NCBI GenBank assembly: GCA_014904845.1
Contig: MU119229.1
Location: 124,001-188,000, forward strand
DNA from: Acephala macrosclerotiorum
Lineage: Eukaryota; Ascomycota; Leotiomycetes; Helotiales; Mollisiaceae
Length of the DNA: 64,000 nt
Direction of reading: 5' to 3'
The notes beneath the pieces are model-generated. The model made no database searches, was not told the origin of the DNA, and saw only the letters and a list, made by a program, of their open reading frames with translations. This document shows, piece after piece, positions 33,530-44,452 of this stretch (its first letter is position 1; the number at the start of each line of letters is the position of its first letter). Made by a program: the position numbers and the translations under genes.

Positions 33530-36500
33530 ATGAACCCCTCTATTTGGACACAATCCACTCAGGACCCATCAATCTTCAGCCATGGAGACTCCCTTTTGTC
33601 GAGCAACACGCAATGGTCATCCGAAGCTCCAAGCAAACTCGAACATATAGACGAGGCTCCCATCAACGATATCAAGCAAGCGCCAATCAAGCAGACCGGC
33701 CGTCCTCGCAACAAGTGGACTGGTACAAGGCTGCGAGAATTGATTAAGTTATACCTCCTGACGGACCTCGAGTTGGAGGGTATAATCGACCGTCTGCGTA
33801 CTGAAGACTTTCAACCATGGTTAGTTCAACTACTGTGCTCTTTTCTGCAGCAGCAACTAATATCATTGTAGCAAACGCGATGTCCAAGAGAAACTCAAGG
33901 CTCTTCTGCAGCCTGATCCCAGGACAATTCGACCTAAGGGTGATACCAACGTTTTACGCAATCTGCTGCGGGAATGCAATCGGCAGCAAGAGGCACGACG
34001 GAGACAAAAGCGACAGCGAAGACGTCAGCTTGAACAAGAGAGCCACACGCTCAGCGGATACAACAGTCGAACAAGGCCCCAAGGGACTGGCGGTAGGACT
34101 ACCCTCTCAATTGCGAAAGGGGCTGGCAACAATGGGATTACTGGCGCGGACAGCTCAAATATTACGCCCAATTCTCTTGATTCATTCGATCAAGGAGAGG
34201 ATCCGGCTGGTTTCGCATGTTCCAACTCCATTGCTCCAGCTTCATGGGCAAATGAAGAGTTTCACGGGTCTCTTCCTACTCCCATTCCTATGTTTGACTT
34301 TGGATTTGCGATCCCGGAGCCTACACCCCTAGCCTCGGATGTCCCTGCCTCTGTCTACGATTGGCGCCTTCAGGATTGCAATTTCCAGCCTCAGTCCTCT
34401 GGTGACATGGACCTCTCGTGCGCCAATAACTTTGACCGGTCAATGCATTTCCCGATTGGAAGTGTCGGTGTATACGGTCAGGTAGACAACTTCCCAACCC
34501 CTTTCCTCGATGTTGGATTCAACTCGGACTTTGGATTAGGATCCTTCCATCCGACATCTGGCTCTTGGCCAGGAGAGCCATGCCGGTCGGCTGATATGGA
34601 CAAGAATCGGTCTAAATCCGAAGATTCGAATGCTCCTGTAGCCACAGCTTCTGTCTTGTCATCGATACCCAATACTTCGCCGCAAGAAAAATGCTTAGCA
34701 GTGAACCCAACATACGTGCGAGATACTTCCGACAATGAGAGCAGCTTTCTTTCTCTGGCAGAGTCATATGAGGAGTTTGACTTCTTGAACTCTCCTAATA
34801 GAGAAGCAGAGCTATCTCCGTCAAATTCCATCGAGGGCCACAAGGACGCTGAACGATCTTCTTTTGACAGTTCGCCGTCGGAATCTGAGGATGAAATATC
34901 GGATACGAAGCGAAAACGAACCTCGGATCCCCTATCATCCATATCCAAACTCAGCACAATGTTGAGCAAGATATCTCTGACTCCACCCTCTACGGGATCA
35001 TCCACTCAATCTGCTACAGCCCTTTCCGGCATGTTCGCGTGCCCAATCGTTCTACCAGGTGCATTTCCAGAGTACTGCTGGCAGCATATCAACCAGAACA
35101 CGCTCCGCCGTTGTCCCACAACTGATGGATCGCACAACTGCCATTCAAAACGCTCTCTAAAAATAAAATCAACTCATCGCTCTCTTCGCGCTGACGTCCT
35201 GGCCCGAATCATTCGGCGAAACCTTCGGCCAGCTGATATCCATGAGGTAGACACATTTGGCAACTCAACTCTACACATCGCCGCAGCAACGCTCGCGCCC
35301 TCGACATACTTGATTCATCTCATCAATCTAGGTGCTAATATTAACTCCTTGAACACAGCTGGTCAAACTTTCCTGCATCTGTTCAAGCCCGAGGTTCTTG
35401 AACAATGTGCCGACTTCTGCTCTCTTCTCGAGGTTCTAAGCACTCGTGGATTCAACTTCTCTCAACATGACCATCTAGGCCAGAGCCCTCTCCATCTCCT
35501 GATGCGACCTTGGATCCACACAGAAACACTCCGTCAAGTCATCACCAAGATAGACTCACTTCCAATCCACAGCCAGCTCTCAACAGCTCGAGATTGCCTC
35601 GGCTATACGATCGCCGAGCAGCTGAACCTGCAAGAAACGAGCTCCTCGTGGCAGGATGTGGATCAGGCAATTCTATCTCTAGCGTGCGAGACGCATCAAC
35701 CGATTGCCAACCAACTAGATCTTCAGCTTTTGAGAGACAAGAACACCCCCAACGAAAGCCAACAACTTCCTCGAAACTACGAGAATCACCCTTCTATCGA
35801 GACGATCCAGGATCTTGTCCAATACGAGCAACACGTTGATCACTGGAGGACAATCCTAGCTGCCAAGCAATCACCGTGGTTCGAAGACTTGAAAGGAAGA
35901 AATGGCCTTCACTGTCTGGCAGAAGCATCCCTTGTATCGAAAGATAAGCGCCTCCCCGACAATCTTCTTGCTCAACTTGTCTCCTTGAGGAAAGCATCTG
36001 GGTGCACCGACAACCAAAACGAGCGAGAGTGTCTCCTTGACCATCTTCTCTCTGTAGGTGTCGACCCGAACAACTACGACAAAGCAGGAAACACCCCACT
36101 GATGGCCTTCATCAATCACCTTCGCCCCGCTGAGAATGACAGCACCACAACGCAAATTATTAATTGTCTGCTCAAGGCTGGAAGCGATATCTGTCGACGA
36201 AATCGCCAGGGAGAAACAGCTTTACATCTAGCTGTCAAACTCGGCCGACGAGCTGCAACCAAAGCGTTATTAGTAGCTGGAGCCAACATCCATGCTCGCA
36301 CAAGGCGTGGCTTAGGAGTACTGGAGCTTGGGCAACGGAATGCCAGGGAATGCAGGCAAGACAGCGAATTATACGCACAGATCATGTTGTGCTTGACTAT
36401 TTCAGCGAGTTTTGGCGCGGTAGCTAGACCGACGATACTAGATGAGTGGGGATTTCAATGGAAGATTCCTGCTGATAGCCGTCGTGAGAAGAAGGGGTTC

Positions 36501-36557
36501 ACGACAGTCAAGAATTTCATTGTCAAGAAGGCTCGTGGACGGCGTTTGAAAGGTTGA
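33530..36557 (+). CDS. Clr5-like/ankyrin-repeat regulatory protein
   Basis: Exons 33530-33819 and 33872-36557, joined in phase, 991 aa. Residues about 57-110 (KQTGRPRNKWTGTRLRELI onward) resemble the Clr5 DNA-binding-like domain of fungal regulators, preceded by an AT-hook-like GRPR. A very basic coiled stretch (ARRRQKRQRRRQLEQE) follows. The middle (about 200-470) is low-complexity and acidic with a KRKR-type nuclear signal (DTKRKRTSD). Ankyrin repeats lie at about 555-640 (GNSTLHIAAATLA, GQSPLHLL) and 830-915 (GNTPLMAF, GETALHLAVKLGRRAATKALL). A nuclear regulator with protein-binding ankyrins is the best guess. No target is apparent. Confidence 0.75.
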
Positions 36558-37892
36558 GGGGCTGGACTGGTTTCGAATTACATTTTCATGTATATAGAGG
36601 TTGATATCCCTGGGACCAGGTAATGGATGGGCATGAATGTATGACGAATAGGGGAGTAAGGTTACGTTGCACGTTCTTGTGTACTAAGCTAGGATCAGCG
36701 ATGGACTCTCGGATGCTATATATGCTTATTATAGATCATGTCTGATATATGCCTGATCTTACAAATAATACCAGATGAAGAAGCCAAGGTCGCTACTCTC
36801 CCTCAAAAGTTGACGTCCTCAAGCGCTAATGACCTCAAAGGTTAATGTCCTCGGCTGCTAAACACAATTCGACCGCTATCCTGGATGGATGATCCTTTCT
36901 GTCGCTCACAGCGCTAATCTGAGTCTTTGAGAAATAGAAACCTCTCTGTACTCAAGAGCTGGATGCAGACAGCTTCAGCGCAAGATAGACAGTGTTAGAC
37001 CCATCTTGGTCAAGCTGAACGTAGACATTGGGGAGTGCACATGCTTCTAGGCTTGTGTAGCAAGAATCGCCAACATTTTGCAAGGAAAAGAGTCAGAGAC
37101 CAACCTGAAACTAATCTGGGGCCAGTCAAGCCAAGAGGATCGAGGTTGAGTACACACACTCTCCTCGAATTGGGAACGAGAACTGTAACGGACTATGGCC
37201 AACATGAGGTTCGATCAACCCCCTTTATGCGATGCTTTGATCCCGACGCCATGATCAGATAATTCTAGCCTATTCTCCAAGACCCAATATCTTTGTTGGG
37301 CATCCGGTGATTGTCACTTGATGAGTTTTGCTATCAAGAAGATTACATCTCGTCCTCGGACTCAAAAAACTCTTTGGAATTGGGATGGAAAGGAGGGTCG
37401 AGTCACCCCCTTCGAGCTCGCTTAACCTTAATGCTCGGTCCGGATAAACCCCTATTGACCGCCCTCATACGACATCAAAGAACTGGTACTATTAACGACT
37501 GATTGATTTTGTCCAATATTTGCACGCAAGGCTTCGTTCATTGTACCAGTGCGCGCAGGATATCCAATTGCTGTTGCAAACCAGCAGAATTAACTATCAG
37601 TCTAGAGAGTGTTACGCCATTCCCCTTTCCGCGTCAAGATTGGATGCGAATCCGCATCAACATCAAATACGACCCGCGTCGACATCAGTGAGGAAGATTC
37701 GCCTATCCTGGGTTATTCAGCGGCTCGATATCATTGCGAAGCACTTGCGCCGTCAACATCAAACGATCTACCTTGTACCAACACTTCTCCATACCAAACG
37801 ATCTACCTCATACCAACGTTTCTCCTCTCCAAGATCTCCCTCGCAACAACAAACAACTATTCTCCAAACCTCCAACCTATTGTCTCGCAGCA
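36558..37892. other. Gene-poor interval with C/A-rich leader
   Basis: 1.3 kb without a supportable gene. The right end (from about 37680) is C/A-rich and contains a 35-bp tandem duplication, consistent with the 5' leader of the next gene. Confidence 0.45.
37760..37829 (+). repeat. 35-bp tandem duplication in 5' leader
   Basis: Two adjacent copies (37760-37794 and 37795-37829) share CAAACGATCTACCT, then a variable triplet, then ACCAAC and TTCTCC, with a few substitutions. Confidence 0.65.
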
Positions 37893-38307
37893 ATGGGATT
37901 CGTAAACAGAGGCACGCAACACCATTGCCCCGGTGAAAACAAGCCGGTCGATGGCTATCCTGGAAATTGTCGTTATACCGGGGGCTACTGCGCCACACAC
38001 CAGAGGTTGTGCTCAAAGCACCAATTCTTCGCCTACATGAAGAGCAAGACCTGTGCCCTCTGTGACAAGGCTGCTAAGTAAATCCCACAATATCTGGCTC
38101 TAAATGTATGTACTAACTGCTGCGTGTAGGATTGATGCGGCCAAGAAGAAGAAAGACGGTTCTGGGGATGGCAACGGTGGTGGAGCTAGCGGTGGCGACA
38201 ACAGTACATCGGCCAAGAAGAGGCGGAAAAGCAGCGGTGGCAGAGACAAGGGGAAGTTCGGCAAGAGGCCAGGGTCGGGCAAGAACTCGAAGAGCGGCAC
38301 CACCTGA
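37893..38307 (+). CDS. Small Cys/His-rich protein with basic tail
   Basis: Exons 37893-38077 and 38130-38307, 120 aa. Residues 1-60 hold seven cysteines and several histidines, in the order HHCPG, NCRY, GYCATHQRLCSKH, TCALCDK. This looks like a compact metal-binding (zinc-finger-like) fold and ends in a CxxC pair. The second half is Lys/Gly/Ser-rich and disordered (KKRRKSSGGRDKGK), with a nuclear-localisation-like character. There is no signal peptide. I do not recognise the family. The order of Cys and His recurs in a decayed neighbouring copy at 38699-39589, so this is a gene that has duplicated locally. A nucleic-acid or protein-binding role is a guess. Confidence 0.6.
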
Positions 38308-38698
38308 AGAAAGTTTGTTTCCCAGCAGAGAGGATGGTGGGTTTTGTTTTCGGTCATCGCGGAGTTGAGGTACAATGAATCCCGATGACCTTGTCATTTG
38401 ATAATCTCCTTTTACAGTACTTGTGACATCCAGAGCGACCATTTCGAGTTCCGCCATTTCAAAGAGCTGCATATGGCACGGCTCAATCAAGTATCAAGTG
38501 CTTTGTGCCCCGCCCGCATTATAGCCCCCGCCCAAAGACGGTGCTTCAAAAAGGACAAAGAAGGGGCGTCAAATACTCAAGCTTGACGGGACTTCAAGGG
38601 TAGTAACGCTGAGCTCGCATAGCAATTCGGTACTTTGGTAGAGAAGCAAAATAATAGTAACACGATTTGCCAAAAGCAAAAGTTTTCCAATCATACTA
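38308..38698. other. Spacer between the Cys-rich gene and its decayed copy
   Basis: About 390 bp. No feature beyond short frames. Confidence 0.45.
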
Positions 38699-39589
38699 CA
38701 TGTGGGGAAAGGCACTCAGCATAGCTGCCCAGGAGCCAACAAGACTGTATCACTGAAAATGTGAATGCAAATCCAGCAGGGGGGTGCAGGTGGGCTATTG
38801 ATCCCTGCTATTGCTAGAAACACAATTACATTTGCTGAAAGCATGAGTGGATTTATTCGAAAGATACATGCAACTGGTGTAATGCCATAAGAGTACGTAC
38901 TGCCTCAAGGCATGGAAATTAGTTCTAACTATATGCATAGGGCCAGAAAGCCGGAAAACAGGAAGAGAAAGGGTGATGACGATGATGACGAAGAAGAGAA
39001 ACCTGCACCAAAGAGAATAACTAAAACGGATCGCAAGAAGGGAGTGAAAGCGACAACGAAGAACACGGAGAAGATAATCAAAAAAGAGCAGAGCAGCAAG
39101 ACCAAGAAAGAAGATACCAAACAGGCCCTCGTAGAGCTGACCTTAGGCGACATTGACTCTTACTGGCAGTTCGGGATGTCTGGGCAAAAGACAATTGATC
39201 TTGACTGGCTTGTCAATGATTTGACACCCGTCTCATCAACCCAGGATTCAGATGGCTTTTTCGATGGCCTGACCGAGCGAGCTGCGCCGTGCCTCCAAGT
39301 CATTCTTCCATATATCCCGGATGACGATGAAATGAGAGGGCAAGTACCGTACGAAGAGCAGAAAGACTGTGATGATGCCCCGATGTCGCCGACACATAGC
39401 CATCATACTCGATCGCGAGGGCTCACAGACAAATGGGAAGCTTTAAGCAGTCGGGGAGAACATAACAACTATTTAAGTTTGAGTTTGATTGAGCAAGTCG
39501 TTGGCTACGGCGTTGGCGTTGACCTCTTGAATGGCCGTTTGTGTATATGTACAATACTCTGTAATGCGCCTCCAATTAAATACACTTGA
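38699..39589 (+). pseudogene. Degenerate tandem copy of the Cys/His-rich gene, with intact tail frame
   Basis: At 38702 the reading KGTQHSCPGANK parallels RGTQHHCPGENK of the upstream gene. In another frame, 38774-38886 reads CRW, then KHNYIC, KHEWIY and TCNWC, matching the order of Cys and His in the intact protein. It is interrupted by TAG and TGA, and there is a frame change between the two parts. No start codon is in the right frame. From the ATG at 38912 a 225-aa frame stays open: a Lys-rich, acidic segment, then LTLGDIDSYWQFGMSG and a sequence I do not recognise. That frame may be a surviving last exon, or a separate gene that captured the basic tail. Transcript data would decide. Confidence 0.5.
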
Positions 39590-40167
39590 GGGTTATTGAT
39601 ATGGATAAGCCTTTGAGGGAAACCAAACAAGAGCTTTGAATGAAGCGATCAAGTGCAGATGAGATGAGTCGCGAGCAGGCATTGGCTGAAGGTGGCTGGA
39701 TCCTGAGGGAGATCTAAAAAGGACAGAGCGAAATGAGCTCCGGTCCGCTGTCAAAGCCTTCTTAACAGCGTACCCTTTCCTAGCATATTTGTACAAGACA
39801 TTGAGCAAACGAATCAAGTCGCAGTGACAAAGCGAGTGAAATCAGAAAAACTGCACGACACGCGACGAAAACAAAATCAAAAAATCCATCAAAAATTACT
39901 CCGACGATCAATCAACTCAATTGCAACTCGGGAGTCATCTTGAGCGGTGATTCTTCATTCGAGTGAGTCTTTTAGACGGTCAAAGTGATGTTTGAAAGTT
40001 GTATTGAAAATAAGTGAAGGATGGTTTGAGAAGGAGTGAAGGCGGTGTTTCACGAAGTTGGTTGCCTCAGGCCACAAAGCTTCGTCATCGCGGGGCACCA
40101 ATTACGACCGCAACCTCACGCTTCATCTCTTCCATTTCCCACAACACAATCACCACCCAACTTCAAG
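39590..40167. other. Intergenic, promoter of ARC18
   Basis: About 580 bp. A minus-strand frame at 39593-39817 has no features. Confidence 0.5.
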
Positions 40168-41155
40168 ATGCCGGTATGTCCCAAACTCTGAATTGCAGCC
40201 CTCTAACTATCTGCGCTGCTTAACTGCACTAACTCCTCCCCTCAATGCAAACTCCAAAGCTAACACACCCTACTAGGCATACAACAGCATCTTCAACGCC
40301 GACTCGCACCCCCCCACCGCAACCAACATAGGCAACTTCCCTCTCCTGCCCCTCCGCACAAAAGTCCGAGGACCAGCCTACACACTCCCTCTCTCGAACC
40401 TACCTGCGAACATTAGTCCCGAACCAGATGACGAGAGCTATGATTGTTTAGATGAGGTGTTAGCATTGTTTCGGGCGAATACTTTCTTTAGAAATTTTGA
40501 GATACAGGGGCCGGCGGATCGCTTGTTGATTTATGGAATTTTGTGGGTTAGTGAGTGTTTGGGGAAGATTAAGTCGGGGATGAGTGCTAGGTATGTGGTT
40601 CTATAATTGCAATGGCGCCGGGTCTGGAGTGCGGAAGTGCTGGGAGGGGCTACAGGGAGATTGAGTCGAATTCAAGAGCTTGGGAGGTTGGATAAGGAGC
40701 ATTGGGTTGCATTGGGCGGTACAAGGAATTGCGCTGACGTGGTGCGCAATAGAGAAGCACAAAAAGAAGTCCAAAATATCGCCCTAGACACCAATTTCGC
40801 CATCCCGGGAGACCCAGGATTCCCTCTCAACCAAGTAAGCCTTCTCCCCGTTCACTTTCCTTCCTTACCCTTCTTTCCCACCCCCATTCTCCCCCTCCCC
40901 TCTCTACCTTCTTCCTCTCCCTCTTTTCTTTCCTAATCTTCTTACTATTCGAGAGCTCGGCTGACGCCTCGCACGCAGATGTTCAACCCACCCCGCGACC
41001 GCCAAGAAGCCGAAACACTCAAGCAATACCTAGGCCAAGTACGACAAGAGCTCGCGAGTAGATTGTTGGCTAGGATATATGAGGATGGGGCGGAGAGACC
41101 GAGTAAGTGGTGGTTGAGCTTTGCCAAGAGGAAGTTTATGGGGAAGAGTCTTTGA
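40168..41155 (+). CDS. ARC18: Arp2/3 complex subunit 3 (ARPC3/p21)
   Basis: Four exons (40168-40173, 40277-40590, 40753-40834, 40979-41155) give 192 aa. The first exon holds only Met-Pro, and the protein then reads AYNSIFNADS. Highly typical ARPC3 blocks follow: IGNFPLLPLRTKVRGPA, DEVLALFRANTFFRNFEI, GPADRLLIYGILWVSECL and, after the splice, NFAIPGDPGFPLN. The end is RPSKWWLSFAKRKFMGKSL. The protein is a structural subunit of the seven-protein Arp2/3 complex that nucleates branched actin, acting at endocytic patches. Length and order agree with fungal orthologues. The tiny first exon is easily missed by gene finders. Confidence 0.95.
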
Positions 41156-41657
41156 TTTCTTTACCTCTGCCTAGAATGCTTGAGGTATGGACATACGAAA
41201 TGGTGGTGATGAGGAGGGTGCATGGGGAGAGATTGGGCTATGCAGAGGCTGAAAATGGGAGAGAGTGGGGTGCAGCGGCGCGGACGAAAGAATTGGCGAT
41301 GGAGCGTGCAAAGCCTACCTAGCTGTATTACTCGCTGCTGAAGTGAGATTTAGCTAGCTGCATGCGCTTGCTCAACAGCAAGACAAAATTGAAAATCACC
41401 AAAACATCAATTTGATTCTACAGCGCCTAATGTTTTAGCATCGAACTAATTGATCCCGCCTCTTGCCCTCAAACTCTCTCGCCTTATACTAATCCACAAG
41501 ACAAGAACGGAGAATCAAAGTATCAAGTTGGTATTCAAGACAAGAGTTTTCTTGGTTTTCATTTGGAAGTTCGGCCATTGACATCTCTTGCTATACAGCA
41601 GAGCGATCCAAAGCCTAGCTAGCTAGAGCAATTTTCCCTTTGCCTATTATTACCATG
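41156..41657. other. Intergenic between convergent genes
   Basis: About 500 bp holding the 3' flanks of ARC18 and TRM6. Nothing else seen. Confidence 0.5.
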
Positions 41658-43489
41658 TCATGACATCTCAACCTCGGTCTCTGAGCCATTCTCCTTCACA
41701 GCATTTTCAAATGCCGTATTCTGAAGCTCAACCGTTGTTGTATCGGCTTCCTCTAACTTCGCTTTCTTAGCCACCGGCTCCGCATTCTCAGCCTTGGCTT
41801 CGCCGGGTGTGATGGCACCCTTCTTCCTAGCAAACTTTCCCCTAGCCTCCACCCTACCCTCCGCAGGCACAACCCTCGTCCCCGTAAACAGATATCCTTC
41901 CGCCCCTCCCCTCCCGGTCATAACAGGGTGCGTCCTCCCCGGTAAAACCTGCCATTCTCTAATTCTTGCTGATTGCACACTCGTATTCAGTAACAGTGTT
42001 GGGTTTAGAGGGAAATCTTCATCTCCTGGCCATCGAGGTTTATCTTCCGAGGAGAGGAATGAGGATGGAGGGGATTGAATGAATGCTGTTCTTCTGGAGG
42101 TGGAGTATACGTCTGAAAGTATTACTAGGGGTTCGATGGTTGGTGAGTAAATGGCTATCTGTGCGCCGCCGCGGAGGAGGGGGATAGTGCGTTTGAGGAT
42201 TGAGATGGGATCCATGTGTGATGCTATTGCCAACCCACTGAACCCCCCTGAGAGTGTGGAATCGACGATGGTTTTTATCCTGTTGTGTCGACGGATTTTT
42301 CTGTAGTATGTTCCTCGTTTTCCGGATTTGTAGGAGGCAAGGATTTCAGGGGAGACGGGCTCGATGGGGGTGCTATATACGGCGTCGTTTTCGGGATGAA
42401 GGAGTTGCAGCCAGGAGAGGGGGTGGAGGTGTGTTGATAGTGGGTGTGTGGGGGAGGTTGAGGTTGCTGTTGGGTCGTAGGAGAAGTATTTTAGGAGTGA
42501 GAGGTTGGGTTGTGCGTTATTGTGGATGAGGGTGATGGTGTTGGATGTTGCGAGTGGTGGTTCGGCGTGCTTGTATGTTTCTTCTTCTGATTCTAGTTTT
42601 GAGAGATCTGAAGGTTCAGGGTAGAGGATGCCCATTCGTTCTGCGAGAGCAGCGACGAGAAGACCACCTGTTTCGTCGACTACGAGCCAGCGTCCATCTC
42701 CTGAGCAATTGTCGGTTGGCAGTTCGCTGAAATGGACGTTGCTCCAACTTCCGATCAGGGCGAGCATTTCCTCTCTCAGTTCCAAGATCTTTGATGCGTC
42801 TTTCTCTTCCATCATCCAGGTACATAACATCGGGACATCGACTGGTAATATTGTGAACCGCCTCAAATACTTCTTCGTTTTCAGAAGCTTGTATTTCGCA
42901 AGACTGAAAGCTGTTTTCTGATCAAGTCCAAGATGACTTGCCATTAGCTTTGCTATCAAGTCTTTTCCTGCTCCTGTGCCTTCTCGTTTCAATTCCTCAA
43001 TTTCTTCCATGGTCAAAGTCTGGCGTGCAGAATCGTCGATTGTCTCTCGATTCGAGCGCATGATGACTTCTCCATTCTCGCCTACGAGCTGGAATTCGAC
43101 TCCATCTCCACCAATTGTGATCTTATCCTCGCCTTCGGTGCCATTGGGGTTCTTGGTTGCCTCTTCTTCGGGAATTGTGTCTGCGTGGAGTTCGGCTGCC
43201 GGGACAATTCGCAGTTCGGAATCCTTCTGCCCTGGTTTTCGGTCGAGGAGTTCGTATGTAAGGTTATATGGCCGCTCGATGATGAGGTTGGCGGGGAATG
43301 ATCCATATTTGCCCAATGACACGATGCTGGACAGTGGTCAGTAAAGGCGTGAATGCGGGGTACAAGAGAATGAAGACGCTCACTCAGGTTAGCAAACACT
43401 CACGTATTAGGCACTACCTGGATGATTTTGAGGGAGTCTGAAGGTAGCCGCAGACAGACCCAAGCATTGGGATGAACGAGAGAATGCAT
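41658..43489 (-). CDS. TRM6: tRNA (adenine-58-N1) methyltransferase non-catalytic subunit
   Basis: Exons on the minus strand, 43489-43404 and 43326-41658, give 584 aa. The first exon encodes MHSLVHPNAWVCLRLPSD, the start typical of Trm6/Gcd10. SLGKYGSFPANLIIERPYN follows, then the TMEEIEELKREG helix and the KTKKYLRRF strand of the family. Trm6 pairs with the catalytic Trm61 to methylate A58 of tRNA, needed for initiator tRNA stability, and it lacks a working SAM site of its own. The C-terminal 60 residues are Lys/Glu-rich and poorly conserved. Nuclear location is expected from the family. The gene shares a 960-bp intergenic region with the MINDY-type gene. Confidence 0.92.
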
Positions 43490-44452
43490 TCTAGGAGTTG
43501 AGACAGGGATCGTCCAGAATATTATCGAGACTTTGAAAGAGCTCCAGTGTTTGGAGAAGACGAGGCTATCAAGTCATGGTTGATATTTTCACAGCCTTGT
43601 GACAAGAGAAACATTTTTTGGTTCGCGCTTCAGCCTTTTCGTTTGCGGCTCAACGGGCCAACGTATTCCGCTGCAAGGTCCCCAACCCCAATTCTTCCCA
43701 CTCTTTCAATTCTTCTAGTTGTCTGTCCCCAGCATATTGAATGTACAGTACTATGAAAATAATTATGCTTATGATAGTATTCCGAATTGGATATTTAGAT
43801 TCGGTCGCTTGATACCCTCTTGCCAAATGATTTGTTCGTGCGAGCACCAATCGCTCCCATCTGCAGGCAGTCGCATATTGCAGCCCAGAAACGGGATGGC
43901 TGAAGGCAAACATCCAAGAGACGCGTAACTTGCGACGTAGGCCCAACCACTCGACGATAACCTGTTGATATTGCTGACACAAAGCTTGACTATTGAAGAA
44001 TTGCGAAGTAGATGACAAGCTTGATAAACATATTCTTTATCTCTAATTGGCTTGAGTCTTGAAGATACTGCGTTTGCGCCACAGTTTGGTCTGTGTTTAG
44101 GTAGCTGTGGCTGGTAACGATAGTCGATACGGACTCTGAGCAAGCAGCATCCACGAACATCTGCAAGTGAGAGGCGGGCAACTGTTGCTTTTTCCAGGAG
44201 GAAGATATTCTCCCACCCCATCTTCTTGCTCCTCATCACCAGAATCCTTCGCCTCGACCACACCGCAACTCCTCCCGCATTCCAATCGCTTGAGGATGAC
44301 CTCATATCTAGACAATCAATCTTCACCATTGTCCAACCATACTCGGCGCATTACAGTCAGGACAGAATCGAGTTTCGTTTTGGCAGATTAGACAGGGACT
44401 TCCAAATCCTACCTTTGCTGCACAGCATCACCGACTCGAACTGCAATCCAAA
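43490..44452. other. Bidirectional promoter between TRM6 and MINDY-type gene
   Basis: About 960 bp. Many overlapping short frames are present on both strands (43547-44391), none with family features. Confidence 0.45.
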
